Positions 32,882 to 41,855 are shown, counted from the first letter of the stretch. The stretch: DNA of 64,000 bases from an uncultured Candidatus Saccharibacteria bacterium (GCA_946482575.1 CAMLRZ010000001.1:62001-126000), one strand, 5' to 3'. Notes: generated by a model from the letters alone, not told the origin. Numbers and translations: made by a program.

Positions 32882-34225
32882 ATGACAAGAGAAACTCCAA
32901 CTGTAGTTATTATTATCGGCATCACAGGCGATCTGGCGCAGCGTAAATTACTGCCGGCCATCGGGCAGCTAGCCCAGGCGGATGTCCTGCCGGACCAGTT
33001 TAAAATCGTGGGTATTACCCGCCAGGCAGATGTAGACAAAGACAGTTTGGTACCACAATCGGCCAATAGTCGATTCATTCGCGAGCACCTGGATTTGCTC
33101 CAACTTAATGTGGCCGAGGCTAGCGAATACCAACGCCTGTCCGCATACCTGCAACAGATTGACGCCCAGTTCGGCGTTGCCGCTCAACGTCTATTTTACC
33201 TGTCCATCCCGCCCCAGGTATCGCAATCTATCATTGAACAGCTTGGCGTGTCGGGCCTGGCTAGTGCCCCGGGCACCAAATTATTGCTCGAGAAACCATT
33301 CGGTGTTGATCTGGCAAGCGCTCAGGATTTGGTGTCGCATATTGACACGTATTTTGCACCGGAACAGGTCTACCGTATTGACCACTACCTTGCCAAAGAA
33401 ATGGCTCAAAACATGTTGGTATTCCGTGAAGAAAATGCGCTCTTTCGTGAAACCTGGAATAATACTTTTATCGAGTCTATTTTAATTACCGCCAGCGAGC
33501 ACATTGGGATTGAAGGCCGTGCTAACTTTTATGAGCAGACCGGGGCCTTGCGCGATGTAGTGCAAAGCCACCTATTGCAGATTGCTGCGCTTACGCTGGC
33601 TCCCGCCGCCGAACACGATACCATTCAGGATGTGTCCAAGCGCCGACTTGCAGCTCTGAAGCAGTTACATTTTGACTCAAATGCACCCATTACGACACTT
33701 GCGCAGCGCGGACAGTATGCGGGCTATCGACAAGAGGTAGGCAATAGCGACACAGCAACCGAAACATTCGTATCGCTCACATTGCAATCAGACGACCCAA
33801 CCTGGAGTGGCGTACCCATTACCGTGGCAACCGGCAAGGCATTACACGAAAAATCAACTGAGGTCCGACTGCGTTATAAGCGAAACGGCTCAGATGAAGC
33901 CAACGAACTTATTTTACGACTGCAACCCAACGAAGGTGCTGAACTTCACTTGTGGACCAAACGCCCTGGCTACGACGAAAAAGTTGAACGACGCGCTTTG
34001 ACGTTCTCATATAAAGAAGACGAGCGTCTGCCCGAAGCCTATGAGCGCGTCTTTTTGGATGCCATCCGATCTGATCATCGCCTGTTTGCCAGCGGCGAGG
34101 AAGTGTTGGAGACCTGGCGTATTCTGGATCCGCTGCAACGCGCATGGGACATGTCCGACGGCAGTGACCTCACGGTATACCAAGCTGGCACAGACATTTT
34201 TGACTTAGTACCCGCCAAACCATAA
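32882..34225 (+). CDS. zwf: Glucose-6-phosphate 1-dehydrogenase
   Basis: A 447-residue G6PDH, slightly shorter than the usual 480-490. NADP-binding GITGDLAQRKLLPAI replaces the classical GASGDLA motif (residues 12-26); substrate motif RIDHYLAKE with the catalytic His is near residue 168, and LLLEKPFG precedes it. First step of the oxidative pentose phosphate pathway. Extended -10 TGTTATACT at 32854-32862. No gnd gene nearby. Confidence 0.93.
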   Translation: MTRETPTVVIIIGITGDLAQRKLLPAIGQLAQADVLPDQFKIVGITRQADVDKDSLVPQSANSRFIREHLDLLQLNVAEASEYQRLSAYLQQIDAQFGVAAQRLFYLSIPPQVSQSIIEQLGVSGLASAPGTKLLLEKPFGVDLASAQDLVSHIDTYFAPEQVYRIDHYLAKEMAQNMLVFREENALFRETWNNTFIESILITASEHIGIEGRANFYEQTGALRDVVQSHLLQIAALTLAPAAEHDTIQDVSKRRLAALKQLHFDSNAPITTLAQRGQYAGYRQEVGNSDTATETFVSLTLQSDDPTWSGVPITVATGKALHEKSTEVRLRYKRNGSDEANELILRLQPNEGAELHLWTKRPGYDEKVERRALTFSYKEDERLPEAYERVFLDAIRSDHRLFASGEEVLETWRILDPLQRAWDMSDGSDLTVYQAGTDIFDLVPAKP

Positions 34226-34239
34226 GCATATACACATAC

Positions 34240-34269
34240 TTTACACATATCCCATCTGCCTGATATGAT
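34240..34269 (+). promoter_or_regulatory. Promoter of the phosphodiester-glycosidase-like gene
   Basis: TTTACA (34240-34245), 18-nt spacer, TGATATGAT extended -10 (34261-34269). Confidence 0.65.
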
Positions 34270-34318
34270 TGTTGTGTTTGCAAAAACATAAGCACTATTT
34301 TCTATTCCGGAGGGACCT

Positions 34319-35560
34319 ATGTTATTTGATTCTGTGGCAGAAGTTGATGCGTTCATGTCTAAAAATATTGATAAGCCCGTTGCTCCATCTGAAACTACTT
34401 TTGGTAATGGACTGCGCTTGGTAGCACGTACTTACAAAACGAGCCTTACTACCTTCACCAACGTCTACGATTTACGGTGGCCCGTGGGCGGATCGGTGCG
34501 ACCGACTATTGGGTGTCACTCACCCCATAAAAGCATTACTGCCGTCATTGATGAGCACCCGGATATTGCAGCCGTGGTAAATGGCGGTTTCTTTTATTTG
34601 AGTGACAAAGACAGCGACAGCCCGCGACATTTAGCGCATAACTTAGCCATTTCTGACGGTAAGCTGATGAGTCTTCCTATTATTGACCGCGAAGCGCTGG
34701 TTATTACCAATAACGATCTACAGGCTCGGATCGTCCAGGCCAAGGGCACACTGCGCATAGGCGCTGGCGAGCCACTGAGTTGGCGAGGCGTGCGTACGTC
34801 ACACGCGGGCTCATGTACTATTTTTAACCTCAGTAATGTGTCAGTGCACTACGTGGACGATCCGCACCTTGGTGTACTCCGGCAACTGGACAGCGCCTCG
34901 CGTTTTACGCCGATCATTAAATCGGGTACGCCGTTAATGGACCTGGGGATCATCGAAAAAAATGGCAAACAAGTGATTGCCGCGCAAGATTGGGGCGGTT
35001 CGCTTGACCTATTTAAGTATAATTTTGTCATTCGATGCAAACGCAGCAAACATCCCAAGGATCTGACCGGCCAAGAGGTAGCTATCGAAAGCATTGACGG
35101 TATGGACCTTTCTGCAATTCAAGGCGCGCTTACAACGGGCCCAAGTTTGAGCGCTGCTGATTTTGAAAGCCATAACGTCAACTTTGACCTATCTTTGTGC
35201 GATAAGCCGCCTTTTATCGACCGACGCACGGCACGGTTGGTGCTGTTGCGGAAGGACGCGTTCTGTCACTTGGTACTTTTTGATTCACGTAAGGGCAGCG
35301 AAACTTTTGCGGGAGCTACTCCTTATGAAGCGCGACACTTCATTCAGCAGGAGTTTGGGCCTATCGAGTGGGGATGTTTTTTGGATTCAGGCATGACAGC
35401 GAAAATTGCCGTTCGCAATCAGAAGGGCATAATCCAGACCTTTGGCAATCGCCACTATGCACGTTGGCCCAAAGGCGCCGGCAAAATAAAATGGATACCA
35501 GATGAAGGCCGCGCAGTCGGCAGTTCTATTGCGCTCCATGTTTCGCAGGATATAAGTTAA
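34319..35560 (+). CDS. Phosphodiester glycosidase (NAGPA-like) domain protein
   Basis: A 413-residue protein. AAVVNGGFFYL near residue 87 and CFLDSGMTAKIAVRNQKGIIQTFGNR near residue 350 match the start and end of the phosphodiester glycosidase domain (NAGPA/DUF2233, named for the human uncovering enzyme; also in bacterial wall-associated proteins). No signal peptide or membrane segment is seen, unlike most bacterial members, so a cytosolic role is implied. GGAGGGA SD 5 nt before the ATG. Confidence 0.7.
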   Translation: MLFDSVAEVDAFMSKNIDKPVAPSETTFGNGLRLVARTYKTSLTTFTNVYDLRWPVGGSVRPTIGCHSPHKSITAVIDEHPDIAAVVNGGFFYLSDKDSDSPRHLAHNLAISDGKLMSLPIIDREALVITNNDLQARIVQAKGTLRIGAGEPLSWRGVRTSHAGSCTIFNLSNVSVHYVDDPHLGVLRQLDSASRFTPIIKSGTPLMDLGIIEKNGKQVIAAQDWGGSLDLFKYNFVIRCKRSKHPKDLTGQEVAIESIDGMDLSAIQGALTTGPSLSAADFESHNVNFDLSLCDKPPFIDRRTARLVLLRKDAFCHLVLFDSRKGSETFAGATPYEARHFIQQEFGPIEWGCFLDSGMTAKIAVRNQKGIIQTFGNRHYARWPKGAGKIKWIPDEGRAVGSSIALHVSQDIS

Positions 35561-35580
35561 AAAATATAACGTTCGCGGGC

Positions 35581-35622
35581 ACGTGGCTCTCCCAATCACC
35601 ATCACCACCGGGAGAGTCACGT
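35581..35622. repeat. Long inverted repeat after the NAGPA-like gene
   Basis: ACGTGGCTCTCCC (35581-35593) and GGGAGAGTCACGT (35610-35622) form a 13-bp stem with one G-U pair and a 16-nt CA-rich loop. No T-run follows, so it is not by itself a terminator; it may protect the 3' end or bind a protein. Confidence 0.5.
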
Positions 35623-35642
35623 ATCTGCACACTGTCATATAA

Positions 35643-35672
35643 AAAACCAGCCCCACTAGGAGGCTGGTTTTT
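35643..35672. terminator. Bidirectional terminator between convergent genes
   Basis: AAAACCAGCC (35643-35652) and GGCTGGTTTT (35662-35671), flanked by A-run and T-run, so it can work for the plus-strand NAGPA-like gene and the minus-strand AMIN-like gene. Confidence 0.85.
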
Positions 35673-35686
35673 AAGTTTGTTGTCAG

Positions 35687-36220
35687 TTACCACTTATGTG
35701 CAACGTCAACGATAACTTTATTATCTAAGGTGAAAACCCTGAATGGCAATTTGGCGCGCACACCCAGACCTATGGTAGTCTGGCCCTCAAAACTACCGGC
35801 ATATTTAGCGTCGCGGAACGTCTGGTAGCCTGTTAGGTTAACGCCAGGCAGCGGAGCAGCCACCACACCAGGGTAGGTTGGTTGGCCCATGGTGTTGTAG
35901 GCAGGGGCACGGAGCACTATCTGCAACTTAGCGCCGCCTGTCAAAGGAATCAGTTGACCCGATCCGTCAGCATAGACGTTAGAAACGTAGCTTACGTTAT
36001 ACCCGGTTGCCCCTGTATCGCTCAGGTCGAAGACCATCCGGTCGTAACAGCTATGTTGCCCGGTACGAATGTTGGTTAGTGGACGAGTGGTGCTAGTGGC
36101 GGAGTTTTTGGCAAGGCTCCCCCAGGTAATGCCACAGTAGGGCGCCGCCGAGGCTTGCGCCGCTGGCACGCCGGCCATCACCCCAAACGCCAGTGCAAGT
36201 ACGATAAGAACTTTTTTCAT
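35687..36220 (-). CDS. Secreted AMIN-like domain protein
   Basis: A 177-residue protein with a clear signal peptide (MKK, hydrophobic core to about residue 17, cleavage near AQASAAP). The exported part resembles AMIN-like domains common in Actinobacteria: CYDRMVFDL near residue 58, GYNVSYV, and the C-terminal GQTTIGLGVRAKLPFRVF followed by IVDVAH. Probably binds cell-wall material. GGGAGGGG SD 3-10 nt before the ATG. Confidence 0.75.
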   Translation of the reverse strand: MKKVLIVLALAFGVMAGVPAAQASAAPYCGITWGSLAKNSATSTTRPLTNIRTGQHSCYDRMVFDLSDTGATGYNVSYVSNVYADGSGQLIPLTGGAKLQIVLRAPAYNTMGQPTYPGVVAAPLPGVNLTGYQTFRDAKYAGSFEGQTTIGLGVRAKLPFRVFTLDNKVIVDVAHKW

Positions 36221-36334
36221 AACCCCTCCCTTATTTTAACTTCTGCCCTTACTGTACGCCATTATGGTGATACTGAAAACAAGCTTATGGTAAGCTGGCT
36301 TGATCCAAGCGCGTCCCACCCCTATACTGGCACC

Positions 36335-36970
36335 ATGACATCACCCCAAGAAACTGCCGCAAAGATCATCGCTACCAAAAACCTATTTACTGCCACTTTT
36401 GACAGTCAAGGGGAGGCCGGCGAATGGCAAAAGAATTTTAGAGGTGTTCTGTGGGAACGGCAGCGTAAGTTTCGCGCCAACCGCATCGTACCGGCCGTAG
36501 TACGGGCAGTGGTGTACCCGCAAAAAAGCGCGTTAGAGTGGCACGGCCCTGCATTTGTAGTCGGCAAGAGCGCGGGCACAGCACGGCAGCGCCTTACTCT
36601 TACCGAAACAGAGACGCGCGAGCGGTCATTCTTTTCGCAAAAAATTGGTGGATTGCTTGGCAAAAGTTGGCAGCTAACGCTTTCTAGCGAAGTGCATGAA
36701 ATGCCCGAAGAGCTGATCGCTAGAAGCTTGACCAGGGAAGAGCAGGCCGAACATGCTCATTTTGGCGGCTCGCGCGAGCCCGCGATGGTTATGGATATGG
36801 AGCCAGATATTAACTTGGTCTTAGGATACACGTCGTCGTGGTACATCCGGGAAGGCAGCGAGCTGTCGCCAAAGCTCGATCCGGGCGGCCGAATTGGGCA
36901 AATTGTGCTCGACAACTTCTACGAGACCAGTCAGCGGCTACTGACCCAGGGCGGCACGCAAGAAGTATAA
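36335..36970 (+). CDS. Hypothetical protein (211 aa)
   Basis: Not recognised. Soluble, mixed alpha/beta composition with a basic N-terminal half (RGVLWERQRKFRANRIVP) and no membrane segment. The ATG at 36335 follows TATACT (36323-36328) by exactly 6 nt, so the mRNA should be leaderless; upstream in-frame codons would lie in the promoter. Its 3' end overlaps the convergent Nudix gene by 33 nt. Confidence 0.6.
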   Translation: MTSPQETAAKIIATKNLFTATFDSQGEAGEWQKNFRGVLWERQRKFRANRIVPAVVRAVVYPQKSALEWHGPAFVVGKSAGTARQRLTLTETETRERSFFSQKIGGLLGKSWQLTLSSEVHEMPEELIARSLTREEQAEHAHFGGSREPAMVMDMEPDINLVLGYTSSWYIREGSELSPKLDPGGRIGQIVLDNFYETSQRLLTQGGTQEV

Positions 36971-37450
36971 GTCACGGGCGTGGATGAACTTAGCGCCGTA
37001 GTGGTCCGACTGTTCGCCAGCGAGCAGGGACATAGCATGGCGCAAATCCGAGGCCCACACCACCCTAAAGCCCTCACTTAGTTCTTTTGCCGTAAACTGT
37101 GGCTCGCCAACCGGTCCAACCTGTTGAGCTATAAAACACTCCGAGGTTTGCTTTTGATTCCATAGGTCACGATATTCAATAATCTGGCCGAGTTCGCGAG
37201 TTACGGTGGCCCGACAGCCAATTTCTTCGAGCAATTCACGCTCCAGCGCCTGCGCAATGTCTTCGCCGTTTTCTACGCCACCACCTGGCAGCTTGTGGTA
37301 GCCGTATTTACCTACATACAGCAACGCCACACCACCCATAGGATTCAGCACAATCGCTCTGGCAGCGCGGCGATGCTCAAACGAAGCAGCGTTTTTGTCG
37401 GGCTCTCCCGGCACAATCTGAGAATGACGAATCTCGGTAAGCAGGTTCAT
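36938..37450 (-). CDS. Nudix hydrolase
   Basis: A 170-residue Nudix protein. Nudix box GGGVENGEDIAQALERELLEEIG (G-x5-E-x7-REUxEExGU pattern) near residue 58-80 with all metal-binding Glu residues. Cleaves a nucleoside diphosphate linked to X; substrate unknown. Start taken at MNLLTE (37450), 8 nt after TATACT (37464-37459); an upstream ATG at 37468 would include the -10 box. Confidence 0.85.
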   Translation of the reverse strand: MNLLTEIRHSQIVPGEPDKNAASFEHRRAARAIVLNPMGGVALLYVGKYGYHKLPGGGVENGEDIAQALERELLEEIGCRATVTRELGQIIEYRDLWNQKQTSECFIAQQVGPVGEPQFTAKELSEGFRVVWASDLRHAMSLLAGEQSDHYGAKFIHARDLYFLRAALGQ

Positions 37451-37546
37451 GTAAATCCAGTATATCATCTGTTTTACCTCTTAAATGTGCTTTTTAAGCA
37501 AAAATAGGGTATAATAGCAGGAATAAAAGGTGGAAGCCGGTTATTT

Positions 37547-38653
37547 ATGCTGTTTGACCTGGTAGACATACTCCAACGAAAACGGCGACTACTATACGTC
37601 GCTCTGTTTATTAGCATAGATTTTTTACTGCTGTCATTGTGCAGCCAAACACTGCAGGTCCAACGAGCCGACATCGCCACACGCATCCATAATTCCGAAA
37701 TTGCATCCCAACAGGTGCGATACCAAAGCAACCTTTTAACAGGCGGCAGCCTGTCGGATGCCTTAGATCAGACAGCTGATAAGCTGCAAGTTGGTACGCT
37801 CCGTGTAGCCGTAGCCTCAATTGATGGCCTCACCACTGTTAAAGATGCCGTGGTACACGTTGTTTCCCTACTTTTGCACGCAATCGCTACGGTTATTATT
37901 GGCATTGGGCGGGCGGTAATCTGGGTGGTGATGCTGCTTGTCCGGATTATCGGTTATATTGTGCTCACTATTGTCCGGGTAGTGGGGGCAATTCTGCGAT
38001 TTGCTGGCCGGGTAATAGCTTTTCCATTTGTGGCTTTGAGTCGCGGAGCGGGACACGCGGTTGCTGCGGTGTCAAACCTTAAAAACAGTGGTTTTGCCTC
38101 TGTTATCCAGCCGCAGGCCAGCCCCGAAGACGTACCGATAATCACTCGCGAACAAGCGCAGCAAGCAACAATTATTCAGGCGAACACCTTTTCGGTTACG
38201 CCGGTAAAGCCGATGGGCTCAGGTGGGGCGTGCGACAACGGATCGGGCAATGGCGGCTATCCTATGGAATGGTGTGATGCCCGCATGGACACTATTCGCA
38301 CGGTAGCTTATAGCAACGACCGCATTAACCGCCAATGCACCTCCTATGCTTATTGGTACTTTACGACCATCGAAGGTCACACTGACTTTCGTGTTACTGG
38401 TAACGCCAATCGCTGGGCACGCACCTCAAATTACCCCACGCACACCACGCCCGCCGTGGGCGCTATCGCCGTAGAAACCAGCGGTTATTATGGTCACGTC
38501 GCAATTGTGCAAGCCCTACCGGGCGAAGTATACGAAGGTAAAGTCGTCCCCGAAGGCTATGTGCTGGTAAGTGAGATGAATTACGACTGGCAAGGGCACT
38601 TCCGCTATTCTTACAGCCCGCTAAACAAATTCTCGGCGTATATTTATCCGTAA
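37547..38653 (+). CDS. Membrane-anchored CHAP-domain protein
   Basis: A 368-residue protein: one N-terminal membrane segment (residues 15-33), a helical linker, two or three further hydrophobic segments (about 100-165), a Ser/Gly-rich stretch, and a C-terminal CHAP amidase/peptidase domain with catalytic Cys 264 (RQCTSYAYWY) and His 317 (YYGHVAIVQ). CHAP enzymes cleave peptidoglycan peptides, so this may remodel its own wall or act on the host wall. TATAAT at 37510-37515 upstream. Confidence 0.82.
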   Translation: MLFDLVDILQRKRRLLYVALFISIDFLLLSLCSQTLQVQRADIATRIHNSEIASQQVRYQSNLLTGGSLSDALDQTADKLQVGTLRVAVASIDGLTTVKDAVVHVVSLLLHAIATVIIGIGRAVIWVVMLLVRIIGYIVLTIVRVVGAILRFAGRVIAFPFVALSRGAGHAVAAVSNLKNSGFASVIQPQASPEDVPIITREQAQQATIIQANTFSVTPVKPMGSGGACDNGSGNGGYPMEWCDARMDTIRTVAYSNDRINRQCTSYAYWYFTTIEGHTDFRVTGNANRWARTSNYPTHTTPAVGAIAVETSGYYGHVAIVQALPGEVYEGKVVPEGYVLVSEMNYDWQGHFRYSYSPLNKFSAYIYP

Positions 38654-38691
38654 AAGATGCGGGACGTGGCAGCTTGTGACATACTGTGTAC

Positions 38692-39003
38692 ATGAATCCC
38701 AAAAAATATCGATGGTCAAAGGTATATGAGTCAGCAGAAGAAGAGCTGCAGGACTTTTTGCAGGTCCGCAATATAGCTGCCGAGCGCCATGATATTGAAG
38801 CATACGACGAACAGGCAATTCGTGTAGGTAACGCTACCCGTTTGTGGGGCGTAGAAGGTACCGCCAGCTGCACCATCGACGGTAAACGTTATTCGATCCA
38901 GCCAGGTGACGTACTGGAACTGCCAGCGGACTGCGAATGTGTAATTACAACAGGCCTCAGCAACTTTGCCTGGTATCAATCAGAAGGCCCAGCTCAAAGT
39001 TAG
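38692..39003 (+). CDS. Cupin-fold protein
   Basis: A 103-residue single-cupin protein: IRVGNATRLWGVEGTASCTIDGKRYSIQPGDVLELPADCECVI follows the cupin beta-strand pattern, with PGDVLELPA as motif 2. The His metal ligands of motif 1 are missing, so metal binding is doubtful. Leaderless layout: TGACATACT ends 6 nt before the ATG at 38692. Confidence 0.7.
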   Translation: MNPKKYRWSKVYESAEEELQDFLQVRNIAAERHDIEAYDEQAIRVGNATRLWGVEGTASCTIDGKRYSIQPGDVLELPADCECVITTGLSNFAWYQSEGPAQS

Positions 39004-39020
39004 ATATAGCGGCCACGCGT

Positions 39021-39449
39021 CTAGTCTGCAACGACTTGCGTATTCTGAGCAGCAGCAATCTTCCAGCCATCGCTGGTCTTAAAGAGGACTTGCGTGGGCC
39101 GACCCTGTGGGGCATCCGATGATTTTTCGCCAGACAGCGTGACCGGCTGTTGAAGAATGTTCACAACCGCAACTTCCGGTGTCACAAAGAATATTCTCTG
39201 TGGCGTGTAGCTAGCGGTTCCGTGCGCCATTGCGCCGGGCAAGACTTTGCTGGTAAATTCCCGAATTTTTTCGGCGCCCTCTAGGCGCAACCCATGCGCA
39301 GTCGTCCATACTGCCTCTGGCAAAAACAGACTAGCAAATTCGTCTACCAGTTCATTCTGCTGAGCGTGCTCCAATTTGCTTACCAATGCGCAAATTGCAT
39401 CGACATCTTTTTGATCGGGGGTATATGAGGGTTGGCTTACGATTTTCAT
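39021..39449 (-). CDS. NTF2-like (SgcJ/EcaC-type) protein
   Basis: A 142-residue NTF2-like fold: helix with DVDAICALVSKLEHAQQNEL, then DEFASLFLPEAVWTTAHGLRLEGAEKI and C-terminal TQVLFKTSDGWKIAAAQNTQV, typical of SgcJ/EcaC and DUF4440 proteins. Function unknown in most members. TATACT (39461-39456) ends 6 nt before the ATG, so leaderless. Confidence 0.75.
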   Translation of the reverse strand: MKIVSQPSYTPDQKDVDAICALVSKLEHAQQNELVDEFASLFLPEAVWTTAHGLRLEGAEKIREFTSKVLPGAMAHGTASYTPQRIFFVTPEVAVVNILQQPVTLSGEKSSDAPQGRPTQVLFKTSDGWKIAAAQNTQVVAD

Positions 39450-39587
39450 GCCATCAGTATAGGGGCATTTTGCGCCCTATTGCAAGTCCGTTGCGACTAC
39501 GGAATGTCTTTGCGTGGCAGTTTGGGAAAATGCTCTTGTATTAGCGGGCAACACCACGCAGAATTAACGTTGTATAAGGAGATCATC

Positions 39588-40076
39588 ATGGGCAGTGAGG
39601 TCGACACACTCAAAATCTTATGCCGCGACATCCACGGCAATGCGCATTTAGTAGATCAAGACAAGCTGATCAAACGGCAGGCCTCGTACGCGCTAATCAT
39701 GCAAGACCAGAAACTACTGCTAGTGTGCGACCGTTCAGGCAACAGCCGATGGGACTTTCCCGGCGGGGGCGTAGATCCAGGGGAAGATAGTCTTCAGGCA
39801 TTGCACCGTGAAGTCCAGGAAGAAACAGGCCTGAATATTACGGGCGATCCAGAACTGGTGTGTAGTTTTATTGAATATTTTTATGACATCGATGGCCAAG
39901 CAGGATGGGAATCACACCGCTCATACTACAAGGTAGCCACTACAGGGCAGGCAAACACTGCCGGTAACGATGACGATATAACAGCCATTCAGGCGTTTGC
40001 ACTACCGTTGAGCATGGATCTGCACCTCGCACCAATTGTACGACTATTGGTGCGCGAAGCTTGGGCGAGTAGCTAG
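39588..40076 (+). CDS. Nudix hydrolase
   Basis: A 162-residue Nudix protein with box GGGVDPGEDSLQALHREVQEETG near residues 62-84 (all catalytic Glu present), preceded by SRWDFP. Substrate unknown. Start at 39588 after an AAGGAGATC SD; the frame is open upstream but without a better start. Its 3' end overlaps the convergent HD gene by 4 nt. Confidence 0.83.
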   Translation: MGSEVDTLKILCRDIHGNAHLVDQDKLIKRQASYALIMQDQKLLLVCDRSGNSRWDFPGGGVDPGEDSLQALHREVQEETGLNITGDPELVCSFIEYFYDIDGQAGWESHRSYYKVATTGQANTAGNDDDITAIQAFALPLSMDLHLAPIVRLLVREAWASS

Positions 40077-40660
40077 CCTGGAAAGAGTTGTGGATTCTTT
40101 TTGAGGATCTCTTTTAGCTGATTGTAATATTCAGCTACTTCGGATGTCGTTAAATCGTCGTCTTTTACAGCCATAAGTTTTTCAAAGGTTATATCAAGCT
40201 TGTGCCACGTGCGCCCTTCGCTCAGATAGTCCATAAGAATAGGCTGGAACCTGTCCAGAGTTACTACAAATTTTGCTTCAGGCGTGGTGCGCGCCTCGTA
40301 CTCTGCAATAGAATCAATCAGTGCAGGGAAATCCTGCCACTCTTTTTTGAGCGTGGCAAAAGCCTGGCGTTCCCGATCCTGCTGCTTGGCTACGGCTTGT
40401 TTGTCAAACGAGAATGTGTCGCCGCAATAGGCTTCTACCACATCGTGCGCCAGGCAGAGTTGCAATACTTTTCCTACGTCGAGTTGCGGAAATTGAGGCG
40501 CCAAAAACCAACACAGCATCGACAGCGAATAACTATGCTCGATATCGCTCTCCGGCTTTTCGGCGGCAGGTGGCATGTATACCTTGCGGTCAACACCCGC
40601 AAAAGTAACTACTAATTTCTGTAAGTCGAGTATTCTCTGTATGTTTGGCGCTGTGTTCAT
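40073..40660 (-). CDS. HD-domain hydrolase, YfbR-like
   Basis: A 195-residue HD protein: ESDIEHSYSLSMLCWFL (first His ligand) near residue 40 and LAHDVVEAYCGDT (the HD pair) near residue 70, with a distal Asp in VTLDRFQPI. Related to 5'-nucleotidases of the YfbR/HDDC2 type, which dephosphorylate dNMPs. TGGTATGAT (minus strand, ending at 40667) lies 6 nt before the ATG: leaderless. Confidence 0.8.
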   Translation of the reverse strand: MNTAPNIQRILDLQKLVVTFAGVDRKVYMPPAAEKPESDIEHSYSLSMLCWFLAPQFPQLDVGKVLQLCLAHDVVEAYCGDTFSFDKQAVAKQQDRERQAFATLKKEWQDFPALIDSIAEYEARTTPEAKFVVTLDRFQPILMDYLSEGRTWHKLDITFEKLMAVKDDDLTTSEVAEYYNQLKEILKKNPQLFPG

Positions 40661-40709
40661 GCGTCCATCATACCAGATCGAGGCATACCATTCGTGTTAT
40701 AGTGTGGAC

Positions 40710-40775
40710 ATGACTCTTGCTACTAAATTCCAGAGCACAAATGGTACCAATTACTGTTCAGGTGGCGCCAAATGA
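40710..40775 (+). CDS. 21-residue ORF coupled to the deformylase gene
   Basis: ATG at 40710 lies exactly 6 nt after TATAGT (40698-40703), and the ORF ends in an ATGA overlap with the deformylase start. The peptide is Thr/Asn/Gly-rich with one Cys. It is most simply a leaderless entry ORF that delivers ribosomes to the downstream gene by termination-reinitiation; a sensing role cannot be excluded. Confidence 0.5.
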   Translation: MTLATKFQSTNGTNYCSGGAK

Positions 40776-41413
40776 ATCACGAACGTCGCGCGCATGCGCA
40801 GTATAATCTTATTCCGCCGCACTCTGAATCTCTCAATAACCCTTCGGAAGGGGTAACATTTGACGAGTTGAATTCGCCTGAAATCCAGAGGCTCATTGAT
40901 AGAATGTTCGAGATTGGCAATGGCGAGCAGGGGAGCCCTAAACGCCCTACATTAGTTGGCCTTGCAGCCCCGCAAGTCGGTGTTAACAAAAGAATCATTC
41001 TAGTGGGCGTTGACGCTCTGGGAAATGGCGAGCCACCAACATTGCAGTTATTTGTTAATCCTGTCGTTACGCGAGCGTCAGCTGAACTCGTTCCGGGCAG
41101 AGAGGGCTGTTTTTCGGCCGACAGGGTTTGTGGCATTGTAGAGCGTGCTCAAAATGTAACTGTTCGTGCGCTTGATAGACAAGGTGCGCCCATAGAAATT
41201 ACGGCGGATGGCTTTGCTGCACGCATCTTTCAGCACGAAATAGACCATCTTGATGGAATGCGCTTTCCAGATAGAATCTCAAATCCTATGAACCTGCACT
41301 GGGTACCCAAAGAAGAATTTGGTAACTACCGAGAGAACTGGGCCACGTGGCAGCAATTATGCCCGGTGGAGCGATGGGAAGCTATTAAAACTGGTGCGCC
41401 ATTTGAGATCTAG
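40772..41413 (+). CDS. def: Peptide deformylase
   Basis: A 213-residue deformylase with all three motifs: GLAAPQVGV (motif 1, near residue 64), EGCFS (motif 2, with the metal-binding Cys) and QHEIDHLDG (motif 3, His 155 and His 159 with catalytic Glu 156). Removes the formyl group from new proteins. About 40 residues of C-terminal extension past motif 3. Start overlaps the stop of a 21-residue ORF (ATGA). Confidence 0.93.
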   Translation: MNHERRAHAQYNLIPPHSESLNNPSEGVTFDELNSPEIQRLIDRMFEIGNGEQGSPKRPTLVGLAAPQVGVNKRIILVGVDALGNGEPPTLQLFVNPVVTRASAELVPGREGCFSADRVCGIVERAQNVTVRALDRQGAPIEITADGFAARIFQHEIDHLDGMRFPDRISNPMNLHWVPKEEFGNYRENWATWQQLCPVERWEAIKTGAPFEI

Positions 41414-41436
41414 CCACTAGTGCTAGACGCCTCTTT

Positions 41437-41787
41437 CTAGTTAGAGATATAGCTCGATAGAATTTCAATTTTGCTTTTAAGTTCAAGCGCGTACGGATGA
41501 CCTGGCTGCGAATCCATAGCTTTGTACGCCTCAGTAAGCTCATCAATTTCTTGCTGGATAAGTTCGTATACTTCTGGCAAGGAAAGCTCGCGGCGAGCAG
41601 CTTCTGTGGAGCCAACACCAACAGACATAGATGACGCTGGAGCAGGGGCAACTGCCTCGGCATTCGTGATCCGTGCAAGCGTTGACTGAAGAATTTCCTT
41701 TTTGAGCCCATCCCCATCCTTGCGCGCCTGCAGGGCATCGCTAGAAAGCTTGTCAATTACCATGGCGGCGGTTTGCGTATCGTTCAT
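41437..41787 (-). CDS. YqeY-like GatB/YqeY-domain protein
   Basis: A 116-residue helical protein: a first pair of helices (KEILQSTLARITNAEA) and the conserved tail LPEVYELIQQEIDELTEAYKAM ... KSKIEILSSYIS, corresponding to the YqeY C-terminal pattern ending in ILxxYLP. YqeY resembles the tail domain of GatB and may bind tRNA. TACTAT (41799-41794) ends 6 nt before the ATG. Confidence 0.7.
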   Translation of the reverse strand: MNDTQTAAMVIDKLSSDALQARKDGDGLKKEILQSTLARITNAEAVAPAPASSMSVGVGSTEAARRELSLPEVYELIQQEIDELTEAYKAMDSQPGHPYALELKSKIEILSSYISN

Positions 41788-41855
41788 CTACTTATAGTAC
41801 AACATAAGAAAGCCCGGGTACGCAGCAAAAAGCTGGCATACGGTATAGTATAGTC

